The notes: a model not told the origin generated them from the letters alone. DNA of 62,131 bases from Vibrio sp. Of7-15 (GCF_022347565.1 NZ_JAKRGH010000030.1:1-62131), one strand, 5' to 3'. Positions 37,018 through 46,584 are shown, counted from the first letter of the stretch. Made by a program: numbers and translations.

Positions 37018-37078
37018 AACAACTCCACTACTATCTGGCCCCTATAATTGGTATATACATCAGGCAAGTGGAGTTGTT
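37018..37078 (+). promoter_or_regulatory. Inverted repeat covering the ribosome site of the ChaN-like gene
   Basis: AACAACTCCAC (37018-37028) and GTGGAGTTGTT (37068-37078) are perfect 11-bp complements; the right arm ends at the base before the ATG and contains the Shine-Dalgarno GTGGAG. A TATAAT -10 element sits between the arms at 37043-37048. A transcript starting upstream of 37018 would hide its ribosome site; one starting from the TATAAT (near 37055) would not. Confidence 0.5.
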
Positions 37079-38047
37079 ATGAAATCTTGGCTATCACCAA
37101 AAAAAACATTACTGGCTATTCTCGCGCTCAATGCTTTAACAGGCTGCGCTTCTGCTTCTATCGAGCCGACCACGGCCACCCCCGTCAACACATTTTATGA
37201 TTACCAGCTACACACTCCTCAAGGAAATGACATTACTGTTGCTGATTTTGCCAACACATTAAGCAACGCCGATGTGATCCTAGTTGGAGAATGGCACACT
37301 CACCCGGGTATTCATCGTTTTCAAACCGACTTATTACAAGCGCTGCACCTTAATTTCTCCAAGGTTGCTCTGTCTATGGAACAATTCACCCGAGATAACC
37401 AAGATATCGTTAACCTATATTTAGAAGGGAAGATCGGGGAACAATTATTAATAAAAAAAGGCAGCGCATGGCCAAACTACGAAAGTGATTACCGCCCCTT
37501 AGTGGAGTACGCAAAAGCCAATCAGCTTGATATCATTGCCGCTAATGCCCCGAAAACCACCGTGCGCTGTATTGGTAGACAAGGCATTGACTACCTAGAA
37601 AAGCTGGATACAGAAGAGAGACAATGGCTAGCAGACACAATTTCAATACAAGATAGTCCATACAGAAAAAAATTTTTGGCCTCCATGCACCATGGCAATG
37701 AAGAGCAAACCCTAAAACAGTTTGCAGCTCAAATCACTTGGGATGAAACCATGGCCGACAGCATTGTGGATTACTTAGCAGAGAACCCAACAAAACAGGT
37801 CATGCACATTGCCGGAAAGTTTCATATTGAAAATGGACTAGGCACAGCAGCCAGTATTAAAGCCCGAAATCCGGAGTTAAATGTGGTTCTAGTAAGTCCA
37901 ACCAGCAAACAAAATCCACTAGCAGAAAACAGTGAAGATTATCGTTTAGAGGTCCTAAACCTACCGAAACGTTTTGTAAGTCACGAAAGCATGATGGCTT
38001 CAATGAAACATATAGGTAAGCGTAATAAAACACTAACCTGTAAATAA
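37079..38047 (+). CDS. ChaN family lipoprotein
   Basis: A 322-residue lipoprotein with a signal peptide and lipobox LTGC, lipid-bearing Cys23, so it is membrane-anchored after export. The body has the ChaN/TraB-like motif VILVGEWHTHPGIHRFQ and MHIAGKFHIENGLG, conserved in the haem-associated ChaN/PhuW family. In Campylobacter ChaN binds haem, and PhuW in Pseudomonas is Fur-linked; by analogy an iron/haem role is possible. A Fur-like half-site (AATTCTCATT at 36992-37001) is too weak to claim. It stands alone and ends in a terminator. Confidence 0.85.
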   Translation: MKSWLSPKKTLLAILALNALTGCASASIEPTTATPVNTFYDYQLHTPQGNDITVADFANTLSNADVILVGEWHTHPGIHRFQTDLLQALHLNFSKVALSMEQFTRDNQDIVNLYLEGKIGEQLLIKKGSAWPNYESDYRPLVEYAKANQLDIIAANAPKTTVRCIGRQGIDYLEKLDTEERQWLADTISIQDSPYRKKFLASMHHGNEEQTLKQFAAQITWDETMADSIVDYLAENPTKQVMHIAGKFHIENGLGTAASIKARNPELNVVLVSPTSKQNPLAENSEDYRLEVLNLPKRFVSHESMMASMKHIGKRNKTLTCK

Positions 38048-38063
38048 TTTCTTACTTGTCGGC

Positions 38064-38097
38064 AAGGCATGAGTGTGAAATCCATGCCTTTATTTTA
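38064..38097 (+). terminator. Terminator after the ChaN-like gene
   Basis: Stem AAGGCATG / CATGCCTT with an 11-base loop followed by TATTTTAT. Confidence 0.75.
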
Positions 38098-38112
38098 TGG
38101 TCACTATCAACT

Positions 38113-39039
38113 TTAGCTTTCTTCCTGCCAAGATAATGCTCTAGGCCCAGAGCGAGGAGATCTTGTTGATGACCAACATAGTAAAGAACCTAGTACCACC
38201 AATACACACCCTTCAAACATACTGATACCAGGTGATACACCAAGCCACAAGGCAGCCACTAAAATCGACAGTAAAGGGGTAAAATAAGACAAGGCTGCGA
38301 CTAATGTTAAGTTACCTTTCTGCATCGCCAAATCCCAACACGAGTACGCCAACGCACAAGTCCCAGAAAGTAATAACAACTCAAATGCCGCTTTCCAAGT
38401 CAGTGTTCCAACGCCACCAACCCAAAACGCTTGTAGCCACATCACGATAGAAGTCAGCAACAAAAAAAACGCTAATGCTCCACGGTTTCGGCACCAGAGT
38501 CGAGTTAGATTAGAATACAAAGCCCAACATAGCGCGGCACCAAACGCTAACCCATAAGGCAAAGGGTTCGCGATAATATTATGACTCATGCTAGCAATAT
38601 CAAGCCCCTGTCCACCGGACACCACATGCACCACACCAACTAGAGAACAGATAATACCAGGAACTAACCACCACCTTGCTTGCTGTTTATGAATAGGGAT
38701 GGCCAAACATAAGGTTAAGCTCGGCCAGAGGTAATTGATAAGCCCAATCTCTAACGTTTGTTGGTGATTATTGGAAAAACCAATGGCTAGGGCGAAAGCT
38801 GCCATATAAAAGATAAATAACCCACCACACACAATTAGATACCGTTTCGACTCCCCTTTCATACCAAGTTCACGACGAGCAAGAAAAATAAATACAGCGC
38901 TCAAGGTATATACAGCAGCCCCTGTTGCTTCAGGGCCTAAGATTTCAGAAATACTTCTAAATAGGGCGACACTTAGGCTCCACATTAAAATCGCCAACAT
39001 CCCAGCCAGCGTTCCTTGCTTTGTCATTACTTTATCCAT
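38113..39039 (-). CDS. yddG: Aromatic amino acid exporter YddG (DMT/EamA family)
   Basis: A 308-residue inner-membrane protein with ten predicted helices in two EamA halves. It shows the YddG features ATGAAVYTLSAVF, GLINYLWPSLT and LAYSCWDLAMQKGNLTLVAALSYFTPLLS. E. coli YddG exports aromatic amino acids and their analogues and paraquat. It lies directly downstream of a TrpX-type ABC importer on the same strand, separated by a terminator, so import and export of aromatic amino acids may be encoded side by side. Two start codons four apart (MDKVM) cannot be distinguished. Confidence 0.9.
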   Translation of the reverse strand: MDKVMTKQGTLAGMLAILMWSLSVALFRSISEILGPEATGAAVYTLSAVFIFLARRELGMKGESKRYLIVCGGLFIFYMAAFALAIGFSNNHQQTLEIGLINYLWPSLTLCLAIPIHKQQARWWLVPGIICSLVGVVHVVSGGQGLDIASMSHNIIANPLPYGLAFGAALCWALYSNLTRLWCRNRGALAFFLLLTSIVMWLQAFWVGGVGTLTWKAAFELLLLSGTCALAYSCWDLAMQKGNLTLVAALSYFTPLLSILVAALWLGVSPGISMFEGCVLVVLGSLLCWSSTRSPRSGPRALSWQEES

Positions 39040-39130
39040 CTGATTTAGGTGGCTCTACTCTACTAATAAATGCCGAATAAAAAAGAGAGGAATACTGCAG
39101 TTTTGTATACGAAATTGTTATAAAAGTGAA

Positions 39131-39160
39131 AAAATAGGCAGTTCAAGTCTGCCTATTTTT
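39131..39160 (-). terminator. Terminator after the TrpX-type transporter operon
   Basis: A perfect 11-bp stem AAAATAGGCAG / CTGCCTATTTT with a 7-base loop. On the minus strand it follows the ATPase gene and separates it from yddG. Confidence 0.87.
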
Positions 39161-39182
39161 CTCTTTATTAAGTCACGCTTTA

Positions 39183-39977
39183 TTAGTTCAAAAGTAAGCT
39201 ATCATCTGCCAATTCTTCGCCACGAACTTTGCTGAACATCTCCAGTAAATCTTTTACTTCCATATTCGCTCGTTCTTCCCCGGCAACATCCAGTACAATC
39301 TCTCCTTGGTGTAACATCACAGTACGATCACCACATGCCAACGCATCTTTCATCGAATGCGTTACCATCATTACGGTTAAATCAAACTCTGTGACAACCC
39401 TTTTCGTCAAATCAATAACAAAAGCAGCCATACGTGGATCTAATGCAGCAGTGTGCTCATCGAGCAATAGAAGTTTGCTGTCCGATAAGGTCGCCATGAC
39501 TAAGCTTACCGCTTGTCGCTGACCGCCAGATAACAGTCCAATACTATCACCTAGACGATCTTCTAACCCTAATCCTAAAATGCTGATCCGCTCTTGGAAC
39601 AACTTTCTACGATTAGAAGATAAAGCCAGCTTCCAACCACGGCTTTTACCTCGGCTGTACGCCAACGCCATGTTCTCTTCAATGGTCAGCTCACCACATG
39701 TCCCCGCCAAAGGGTCTTGAAATACTCTTGCGGCTAACCGAGCACGTTGGTGAACATGCTGCGAGGTAACATCTTGGCCACCTATCACCACTTGACCACC
39801 CACCATGGGTGTTTCCCCACTCACAGCACCAAGTAAAGTCGACTTACCAGCCCCATTTGAACCTATAACAGTGAGAAACTGATGCTCCGGTACTTCAAGC
39901 GAGATCCCTCTTAATGCTCGGTTCTCTAAAATAGTCCCTTGATTGAAGGTGACTTGAATATCTTCCAACTGGATCAT
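39183..39977 (-). CDS. TrpX-type ABC importer, ATPase subunit
   Basis: A 264-residue ATPase. Walker A is GSNGAGKST, the signature LSGGQRQ, Walker B LLLLDEHTAALD (His instead of the usual Pro after Glu) and the switch His in MMVTHSMKDA. It is the last gene of an operon with a permease and an ABC_sub_bind-type binding protein; its ATG overlaps the permease stop as ATGA. The family (YtaP/TrpX-like systems) was named from predicted tryptophan uptake. Confidence 0.9.
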   Translation of the reverse strand: MIQLEDIQVTFNQGTILENRALRGISLEVPEHQFLTVIGSNGAGKSTLLGAVSGETPMVGGQVVIGGQDVTSQHVHQRARLAARVFQDPLAGTCGELTIEENMALAYSRGKSRGWKLALSSNRRKLFQERISILGLGLEDRLGDSIGLLSGGQRQAVSLVMATLSDSKLLLLDEHTAALDPRMAAFVIDLTKRVVTEFDLTVMMVTHSMKDALACGDRTVMLHQGEIVLDVAGEERANMEVKDLLEMFSKVRGEELADDSLLLN

Positions 39978-40897
39978 GACACCTCCTTACTGGTTTTTAG
40001 GCTTTGCGTTTGCGACTTTTTTGCGCGCAGTTTTCCTTTCATTTTTGGTGCAATTAGCGCAACAGCAACCAGAACCGCCGTGATTAAATTAAGATCAGAG
40101 GCTTGCATACCAAACATGCCGGAACTTAATGCAAAAGCTACCGCTAAACGGTATAGAATAGAGCCCAGAATAACCGCAACAACCGCTACCCAAATTTTAC
40201 GTCCTGGAATCAGTGTCTGGCCAAGTATGACCGCCGCTAACCCCACCACAATAGTACCAACACCTGAAGTAACATCCGCAAAACTGTTGGTTTGCGCAAA
40301 TAACGCCCCAGAGAAGCCTACGAACGCATTCGACAGCGCTAAACCGAAGTAAGTATAGAAACCAGTACTACCACCTTGAGCCTTCACCATACGACTATTT
40401 ACGCCCGTAGCACGCAAGGCCAACCCAAAATCACTGGCTAATAATCGGACAATGAACCAAGCACTCAAGGCAACCAAAACCGCAACCACCAATGGGCGAA
40501 CATACATAGGATCAACCCCCATGTTCTCAAATGGCGTTAAAATTGTATCTTCACCTAACAATGCAATGTTGGGACGCCCCATGATGCGAATATTAATCGA
40601 AAACGCGGCGATCATGGTTAAGATGCTGGCAAGCAAATGCAAGATCCCACAACGTACAGCAAGAAACGCAGTAACAAGCCCAGTTAACCCTCCGGCTAGA
40701 ATTGCCATTCCTGTTGCGATCCATGGATTAACCCCAGACACAATCGCGGTAGCCGCTACTGCAGCGCCCATAGGAAAGCTACCATCAACACTCAAGTCGG
40801 GGAAATCGAGCACGCGGAAGGTAAGATAAACACCCAAAGCCACCAGCCCGTATACTAAGCCGATTTCTAAGGTGCCAAAAAAAGCAAAAGCAGACAT
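39974..40897 (-). CDS. TrpX-type ABC importer, permease subunit
   Basis: A 307-residue permease of the branched-chain amino acid transporter superfamily with about nine helices. Landmarks are GLVYGLVALGVYLTFRVLDFPDLSVDGSFPMGAAV (given as residues ~12-46; FPDLSVDGSFP core) and AGALFAQTNSFADV-type segments near the C-terminal half. AGGGAG precedes the ATG. It lies between the binding protein gene and the ATPase gene, with a hairpin in the 70-base upstream gap. The C-terminus is basic and cytoplasmic (KMKGKLRAKKSQ). Confidence 0.9.
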   Translation of the reverse strand: MSAFAFFGTLEIGLVYGLVALGVYLTFRVLDFPDLSVDGSFPMGAAVAATAIVSGVNPWIATGMAILAGGLTGLVTAFLAVRCGILHLLASILTMIAAFSINIRIMGRPNIALLGEDTILTPFENMGVDPMYVRPLVVAVLVALSAWFIVRLLASDFGLALRATGVNSRMVKAQGGSTGFYTYFGLALSNAFVGFSGALFAQTNSFADVTSGVGTIVVGLAAVILGQTLIPGRKIWVAVVAVILGSILYRLAVAFALSSGMFGMQASDLNLITAVLVAVALIAPKMKGKLRAKKSQTQSLKTSKEVS

Positions 40898-40918
40898 GTA
40901 TTCTCCCTAGATACTACC

Positions 40919-40943
40919 CCTGCTTACTTGCACTGTAAGCAGG
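40919..40943 (-). other. Intercistronic hairpin between binding protein and permease genes
   Basis: A perfect 9-bp stem CCTGCTTAC / GTAAGCAGG with a 7-base loop. No T tract follows on the minus strand. Probably stabilises the upstream binding-protein mRNA, setting unequal expression along the operon. Confidence 0.6.
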
Positions 40944-40967
40944 TAACACACCCTGTATTATTTATAG

Positions 40968-41936
40968 TTACTCTTGTACTTTCGTTGCACGGCCTAATAC
41001 ATCAGATGAGAAAGAAATCCCTAGCTTATTGGCAGCAGCTTTATTTAAAACAAGATCAGAGCCCTTTGCTACTTTAACCGCAATCTCACCCGGCTTTTGA
41101 CCATCTAAAATAGCGGCGACATAATCGGCGGTTTGAACACCAACTTGGTAGTAATCAAAACCCAAGCCAGCAAAAGCACCGTTTGTTACGTATGATGTGG
41201 CACCGCCAAATACGGGAGTTTTCGCTTGATTAGCCGCCACAATCATGCCATCAATGGCGCTTGCTACGGTGTTGTCTGTAGGGGCATAAATCACATCCGA
41301 CTTAGATGCGACAATCTGCGTTGCAGCTTGAACGTCTGCACTTTTTAATGCCGTACCTTCCACAACTCTTAAACCTTCTTTCTTCGCAGCACTCTTTAAG
41401 AGATCAACCAATGTCACGGCATTTGCTTCCCCTGGGTTGTACACCACACCAATGGATTTAGCATTTGGTAATAACTCTTTAATCAAAGAGACATGCTGCG
41501 CTACCGGAGACAGATCGGACAGCCCCGTGACATTTCGACCCGGCTTATCCATATTTTTTACCAATTTAGCACCAACAGGGTCTGTTACTGCCGTAAACAC
41601 AACGGGAATTGAGCGAGTAGCAGCCACCAATGCTTGAGCGGTTGGTGTTGCAATACCTACTAACACGTCTGGCTTTTCCCCCACATACTGACGAGCAATC
41701 TGCACTGCGATAGCCGGGTTACCTTGTGCCGTTTGATAAACAAATTCTAAGTTTTCCCCTTCAACATAGCCTTTTGCTTTTAAACCATCTAATAAGCCTT
41801 GACGAGAGGCGTCAAGTGCTGGGTGTTCAACAATCTGTGAAACAGCAACTTTAGCCATTTTTGCCAAAACGGTCGTCGGTGCCAATAAAAGCGATCCAGC
41901 GATGCACGCTGCGGTAATAATCTTCGACGCTTTCAT
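40968..41936 (-). CDS. TrpX-type ABC importer, periplasmic binding protein
   Basis: A 322-residue binding protein of the ABC_sub_bind (PF04392) type. The signal peptide ends after VLA (residue 25). Characteristic segments are AVSQIVEHPALDASRQGLLDGL, IATPTAQALVAATRSIPVVFTAVTDPVGAKLV and GVVYNPGEANAV. AAGGAGA lies just upstream of the ATG. Vibrio orthologues are often annotated as tryptophan-binding. The first gene of a three-gene operon; the adjacency of yddG supports an aromatic amino acid role, but no TrpR-like operator or Trp-rich leader peptide was found upstream. Confidence 0.9.
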   Translation of the reverse strand: MKASKIITAACIAGSLLLAPTTVLAKMAKVAVSQIVEHPALDASRQGLLDGLKAKGYVEGENLEFVYQTAQGNPAIAVQIARQYVGEKPDVLVGIATPTAQALVAATRSIPVVFTAVTDPVGAKLVKNMDKPGRNVTGLSDLSPVAQHVSLIKELLPNAKSIGVVYNPGEANAVTLVDLLKSAAKKEGLRVVEGTALKSADVQAATQIVASKSDVIYAPTDNTVASAIDGMIVAANQAKTPVFGGATSYVTNGAFAGLGFDYYQVGVQTADYVAAILDGQKPGEIAVKVAKGSDLVLNKAAANKLGISFSSDVLGRATKVQE

Positions 41937-42197
41937 GTTATCTCCTTGGTCTTATTGCGATTTGTTTATTGTTTGCGCGAGCGTCATCTTCCTGTGACGC
42001 CTTTTAATTATTAGACAAACTTCGTCGTCTTTTCTATTTATCCCAAAAAACCGCCAATAAATATACATTTTATTAACATTTATTTTTGGTTATTTAGATA
42101 ATGCGTAAACTAAATCACCTTCTCTCTCAAATATGCTGATATATTCATATTAAAAAGGAAGGTATGAAGAAGGGGTATTTAAAGAAAAACTACGGAT
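41937..42197. other. Intergenic region between the TrpX-type operon and yfbV
   Basis: About 260 AT-rich bases up to the yfbV terminator. The minus-strand leader of the binding protein gene contains a 6-bp hairpin GCGTCA / TGACGC (41981-41986, 41995-42000). I see no small open frame with tandem Trp codons and no other gene. Confidence 0.5.
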
Positions 42198-42228
42198 AAA
42201 AAAAAGCAGGTGCGTAAACACCTGCTTT
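42198..42228 (-). terminator. Terminator after yfbV
   Basis: A perfect 10-bp stem AAAGCAGGTG / CACCTGCTTT with loop CGTAAA; on the minus strand it is followed by a run of eight T. Confidence 0.9.
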
Positions 42229-42259
42229 AATGAATAGAGAAGAGAGAAAGAAAAAGCCG

Positions 42260-42709
42260 TTAAAACCAGCGCTCCAGCGCCGACCGATCTAGCTGTTTAA
42301 ATGCACGAGAAAGCACTTTCGCTAACTCTTTATATCTAGGTTGAGCTTTTAAAGGCTCTAAAGCACCGCCGTTTTCAATAATTTTCTGGTGTAATTCTCG
42401 ATACCATCCGGCTAGCGCTGGCGGTAATTGCGTATTTGAACGGTTACCTAACCACCAAAAACCTTGTAGTGGCATGCTCAAAGCAAACAACGCCATCACA
42501 ATGGCTTGTGGCAACGCATCATAGTTATTAAATGCCATTTGTGTAAGAACACTAATAACTGCAACAGCAGGCATAACTTTAATTGCAAAGCGAGTGGCCT
42601 TGATCACTCTTTGCTCTGGAAATAAAGGCGCTAACTCTTTTCGCAGTGGCCACATGTCCATATATTTCTGACCATCTCGAAAACGGTATAAAAAGCTTTT
42701 TTCGCTCAT
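42260..42709 (-). CDS. yfbV: YfbV (UPF0208) inner-membrane protein
   Basis: A 149-residue membrane protein with two central transmembrane helices (~44-63 and ~70-90) and cytoplasmic ends, matching E. coli YfbV (151 residues), including [23 protein letters not shown] and [11 protein letters not shown]. The start is the ATG at 42709 with GGAGG 6 bases upstream; the longer frame would place the ribosome site inside the gene. E. coli YfbV affects Ter macrodomain insulation. It is divergent from ackA, conserved with E. coli gene order. Confidence 0.94.
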   Translation of the reverse strand: MSEKSFLYRFRDGQKYMDMWPLRKELAPLFPEQRVIKATRFAIKVMPAVAVISVLTQMAFNNYDALPQAIVMALFALSMPLQGFWWLGNRSNTQLPPALAGWYRELHQKIIENGGALEPLKAQPRYKELAKVLSRAFKQLDRSALERWF

Positions 42710-42846
42710 ATCGCCCCTCCCACTCAAAAAAAACTATAACTTTTCAAAAAAACTGATAACAAACTTGATTAAAATTAATATTTTTTCAAAATCTTTTTGT
42801 TATCTTGGCGCACAATCGCTATCCTACGCGCACTCCAATTTTCATT

Positions 42847-42880
42847 GTTGCCCTTATTGACTAATAAGGCAACTTTGTTT
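42847..42880 (+). other. Terminator-like hairpin upstream of ackA
   Basis: GTTGCC-c-TTATT (42847-42858) pairs with AATAAGGCAAC (42863-42873) with one bulged C, followed by TTTGTTTG. It lies upstream of the likely ackA promoter, so it would terminate a short transcript from further upstream or insulate ackA. The rest of 42710-43045 is non-coding regulatory sequence. Confidence 0.5.
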
Positions 42881-42944
42881 GATGAATGCAAGGAAAGCAC
42901 ACAGCATTCGCGTTGTGTTTCAATATACGGAAATTAACGATTTT

Positions 42945-42973
42945 TTGACCGAGAATAGGCTTGTTGATACAAA
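42945..42973 (+). promoter_or_regulatory. Sigma-70-type promoter of ackA-pta
   Basis: TTGACC (42945-42950), a 17-base spacer and TACAAA (42968-42973) predict a start near 42980 and a 5' leader of about 65 bases. An imperfect dyad, AGAATAG / CTATTCT (42952-42958, 42980-42986), spans the promoter. Confidence 0.55.
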
Positions 42974-43045
42974 ACTCGTCTATTCTTGTGATTAATTTTC
43001 ATACTTACTGAATTTTATATTCAGACGAATAACAGGTAGTAACTC

Positions 43046-44242
43046 ATGTCTAAGCTGGTTTTAGTTTTAAACTGTGGTAGTTCTTCTCTTAAATTTGCAG
43101 TTGTTGATGCAGTATCAGGTGAAGAGCACCTGACTGGTCTTGCTGAATGTTTGCAGCTTCCTGAAGCTCGCATCAAGTGGAAACTTGACGGCAAGCACGA
43201 AGCACAACTAGGTAACGGTGCAGCTCACGAAGAAGCACTTGCTTTCATGGTTGAAACTATCCTTGCTTCTAAGCCAGAGCTTTCTGAAAACATCGCGGCT
43301 ATCGGTCACCGTGTTGTTCACGGTGGTGAGCAATTCACAAAGTCAGCACTTATCACTGACGATGTACTTAAAGGCATCGAAGATTGTGCAGCTCTTGCTC
43401 CTCTTCACAACCCTGCGCACATCATTGGTATTAAAGCAGCTCAAAAATCATTCCCAGCACTTAAAAACGTTGCTGTATTTGATACTGCTTTCCACCAAAC
43501 TATGCCTGAAGAAGCTTACCTATACGCTCTTCCGTACAACCTATACAAAGAGCACGGTATCCGTCGTTACGGCATGCACGGTACTTCTCACCTATTCATT
43601 ACTCGTGAGTGTGCAAACATTCTTGAGAAGCCAGTTGAAGAGCTAAACATCATCAACTGTCACTTAGGTAACGGTGCTTCTGTTTGTGCAATCAAGAACG
43701 GCCAATCTGTAGATACTTCTATGGGTCTAACTCCTCTTGAAGGTCTTGTAATGGGTACTCGTTGTGGTGACATCGACCCTGCAATCATCTTTCACCTACA
43801 CGACACGCTAGGTTACTCTGTTGAGAAAATCAACAACATGCTAACTAAAGAGTCTGGCCTTGCTGGTCTTACTGAAGTAACTTCTGACTGTCGTTTCGTT
43901 GAAGACAACTACGGTACTAAAGAAGAAGCAACTCGTGCAATGGACGTATTCTGTCACCGTCTAGCTAAATATGTTGCTGGCTACACAGCAACTCTAGAAG
44001 GCCGTCTAGACGCTATCGTATTTACTGGTGGTATCGGTGAAAACTCTGGCCCTATCCGTGAGATGGTTCTAAACCGTCTTGGCGTATTCGGCATCGAAGT
44101 TGATGGTGAAGCAAACCTTAAAGCGCGTTTCGGTGGTGAAGGTACTATCACAACTGCAAACAGCCGCGTACCAGCAATGGTTATCTCAACTAACGAAGAG
44201 TTAGTTATCGCTGAAGATACAGCTCGTCTAGCTGAAATCTAA
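43046..44242 (+). CDS. ackA: Acetate kinase
   Basis: A 398-residue cytosolic enzyme (E. coli AckA 400) interconverting acetyl-phosphate plus ADP and acetate plus ATP. Family motifs are [14 protein letters not shown] at the N-terminus, [26 protein letters not shown] and [10 protein letters not shown]. Codon use is strongly biased toward CTT/GCT/GGT, as expected for a highly expressed gene. It lies 113 bases upstream of pta and together they form the acetate overflow pathway receiving acetyl-CoA from PflB during anaerobic growth. Divergent from yfbV, as in E. coli. Confidence 0.98.
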   Translation: MSKLVLVLNCGSSSLKFAVVDAVSGEEHLTGLAECLQLPEARIKWKLDGKHEAQLGNGAAHEEALAFMVETILASKPELSENIAAIGHRVVHGGEQFTKSALITDDVLKGIEDCAALAPLHNPAHIIGIKAAQKSFPALKNVAVFDTAFHQTMPEEAYLYALPYNLYKEHGIRRYGMHGTSHLFITRECANILEKPVEELNIINCHLGNGASVCAIKNGQSVDTSMGLTPLEGLVMGTRCGDIDPAIIFHLHDTLGYSVEKINNMLTKESGLAGLTEVTSDCRFVEDNYGTKEEATRAMDVFCHRLAKYVAGYTATLEGRLDAIVFTGGIGENSGPIREMVLNRLGVFGIEVDGEANLKARFGGEGTITTANSRVPAMVISTNEELVIAEDTARLAEI

Positions 44243-44253
44243 TCTCAGTGTCT

Positions 44254-44297
44254 ACTGGCTAATCTATGCTTAATTAGGTTAGCCAGTTCTTCTTTTT
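44254..44297 (+). other. Hairpin between ackA and pta
   Basis: A perfect 9-bp stem ACTGGCTAA / TTAGCCAGT (44254-44262, 44279-44287) with a 16-base loop followed by TCTTCTTTTTAT. It could terminate part of the ackA transcripts and reduce pta expression. Confidence 0.6.
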
Positions 44298-44355
44298 ATA
44301 GCTTTGTAGTCTGTATACGAAGCTTTTGCCCCAAATAGTGTAGAGGAATTATCCT

Positions 44356-46509
44356 GTGTCTCGTACTATTATGCTTATCCCTGCTAGTGCTGGTGTTGGT
44401 CTTACCAGTGTTAGTTTAGGTGTCCTACGTTCTATGGAGCGTAAAGGCGTAAGTGTTGCTTTCTTTAAGCCTATCGCTCAGCCACGTCACGGTGGTTCTC
44501 AGCCTGATTTAACATCAACTATCATTCGCTCTAACAGCGACATGAACATTGCTGAACCAATTGCAATGTCTCACGCTGAGAAGCTAATCAGTAATGATCA
44601 AAGCGATGTATTACTTGAAGAAATCGTTGCTCGTTATAAAGAAGCAACAAAAGATGTGGAAGTTGCTTTAATCGAAGGTCTAGTACCTACTCGTAAGCAA
44701 CCATTCGCAAACCAGATCAACTACGAAATCGCCAAAACGCTTGGTGCAGAAATCGTATTTGTTGCAACACCTGGCACAGATAATCCAGCACAGCTTAAAG
44801 AGCGCATTGAAGTTGCATGTTCTAACTTCGGTGGCACTAAAAACAAGCAAATTTCTGGCGTAATTGTAAACAAGCTAAATGCGCCTGTTGATGATGCTGG
44901 CCGTACACGCCCAGATCTATCTGAAATTTTCGATGACGCAGATGCAACAAAACCAACAAATGTTGAAGTTATGCAGCTGTTCAACTCTAGCCCTATCCGT
45001 GTTCTTGGCTGTGTGCCATGGAGCATCGATTTAATCGCAACACGTGCGATCGATATGGCGAAGCACTTGAATGCTGAAGTGATTAACGAAGGTGAAATGA
45101 ATACTCGTCGTATCAAGAGTATTACTTTCTGTGCTCGTTCTATCCCACACATGATTGAGCATTTCAAACCAGGTTCACTGCTTGTTACTTCTGCTGACCG
45201 TCCTGACGTTATCGTTGCCGCTTGTCTTGCTGCAATGAACGGTATCGAAATCGGCGCTATGCTACTGACTGGTGGTTACGAAGTACCTGCTGAAATCATG
45301 ACTCTGTGTGAGCGTGCATTTGCAACTGGCCTTCCGGTATTCACAGCACCAGGTAACACATGGCAGACTTCTCTTAACCTACAGAGCTTCAACCTAGAAG
45401 TACCTGCAGACGATAAAGAGCGTGTTGAGTTCGTTAAAGATCACGTGGCAAGCCACATTGACGGCCAGTGGATTGATTCTTTATCTGAAGGCACTGACGG
45501 TATCCGTCGCCTAAGCCCACCAGCATTCCGTTACCAGCTAACTGAATTTGCACGTATGGCTAACAAGCGTATCGTACTTCCTGAAGGTGATGAGCCACGT
45601 ACAGTAAAAGCAGCATCTATTTGTGCTGAGCGCGGCATTGCTGAATGTGTGCTTCTTGGTAACCCAGACGAAATCCGCCGTGTTGCAGAGCAGCAAGGTG
45701 TAGAACTAGGTACTGGCGTTCAAATCATCGACTCTGATGCTGTTCGTGAGAACTACGTTGCTCGTCTAGTAGAACTTCGTGAGAAGAAGGGCATGACGGA
45801 AGTTGTTGCTCGTGAAAAACTAGAAGACTCTGTATTCCTAGGTACTATGATGCTTGAGTGTGGTGAAGTTGACGGCCTAGTATCTGGTGCAGTTCACACC
45901 ACAGCAAATACTATCGTTCCTCCATTCCAGATCATCAAGACGGCTCCTGAAGCGTCTATCGTATCTTCTATCTTCTTCATGCTTCTGCCTGATCAAGTAC
46001 TGGTATACGGTGACTGTGCAATCAACCCAGATCCAAACGCTGAACAACTGGCTGAAATCGCAATCCAATCAGCGGATTCTGCTAAAGCATTCGGCATTGA
46101 TCCTCGCGTTGCTATGATCTCTTACTCTACTGGTACTTCTGGTAAAGGTGCAGACGTAGATAAAGTTCGCGAAGCAACTCGTATTGCTCAAGAGAAACGT
46201 CCTGATCTTATCATTGATGGTCCTCTACAGTACGATGCAGCAATCATGGAAAATGTGGCAGCTTCTAAAGCGCCTAACTCTCCTGTTGCTGGTAAAGCGA
46301 CAGTATTCGTATTCCCAGACTTGAACACGGGTAACACGACGTACAAAGCCGTGCAACGTTCAGCAGATCTAGTATCTATTGGCCCAATGCTTCAAGGTAT
46401 GCGTAAGCCAGTAAATGATTTGTCTCGCGGCGCATTGGTAGACGACATTGTTTACACTGTTGCTCTAACTGCTATCCAAGCAGGTCAAGCTGAAGAACAA
46501 GCTCAATAA
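44356..46509 (+). CDS. pta: Phosphate acetyltransferase (long form)
   Basis: A 717-residue enzyme converting acetyl-CoA and phosphate to acetyl-phosphate (E. coli Pta 714). It starts at GTG with AGAGGAA upstream, and the first residues match the family ([21 protein letters not shown]). Domains: N-terminal P-loop-like domain (~1-220), central DRTGG domain (~225-340), and C-terminal PTA_PTB catalytic domain (~390-705) with [17 protein letters not shown] and [17 protein letters not shown]. It is the second gene of ackA-pta and ends in a strong terminator. Confidence 0.98.
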   Translation: MSRTIMLIPASAGVGLTSVSLGVLRSMERKGVSVAFFKPIAQPRHGGSQPDLTSTIIRSNSDMNIAEPIAMSHAEKLISNDQSDVLLEEIVARYKEATKDVEVALIEGLVPTRKQPFANQINYEIAKTLGAEIVFVATPGTDNPAQLKERIEVACSNFGGTKNKQISGVIVNKLNAPVDDAGRTRPDLSEIFDDADATKPTNVEVMQLFNSSPIRVLGCVPWSIDLIATRAIDMAKHLNAEVINEGEMNTRRIKSITFCARSIPHMIEHFKPGSLLVTSADRPDVIVAACLAAMNGIEIGAMLLTGGYEVPAEIMTLCERAFATGLPVFTAPGNTWQTSLNLQSFNLEVPADDKERVEFVKDHVASHIDGQWIDSLSEGTDGIRRLSPPAFRYQLTEFARMANKRIVLPEGDEPRTVKAASICAERGIAECVLLGNPDEIRRVAEQQGVELGTGVQIIDSDAVRENYVARLVELREKKGMTEVVAREKLEDSVFLGTMMLECGEVDGLVSGAVHTTANTIVPPFQIIKTAPEASIVSSIFFMLLPDQVLVYGDCAINPDPNAEQLAEIAIQSADSAKAFGIDPRVAMISYSTGTSGKGADVDKVREATRIAQEKRPDLIIDGPLQYDAAIMENVAASKAPNSPVAGKATVFVFPDLNTGNTTYKAVQRSADLVSIGPMLQGMRKPVNDLSRGALVDDIVYTVALTAIQAGQAEEQAQ

Positions 46510-46537
46510 TCCCTCTTTCGGTTTTATTGCCTAGATA

Positions 46538-46572
46538 AAAAACGGCCACCTACAGTAAAGGTGGCCGTTTTT
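46538..46572. terminator. Terminator after pta
   Basis: A perfect 13-bp stem AAAAACGGCCACC / GGTGGCCGTTTTT with a 9-base loop; bidirectional, facing the small convergent gene. Confidence 0.93.
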
Positions 46573-46584
46573 ATATTTAAAGTA

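Noticed and set aside
41937-42259. Trp attenuator leader or TrpR operator upstream of the TrpX-type operon
   Set aside because: No short frame with tandem Trp codons and no CTAGTT-type TrpR dyad was found.
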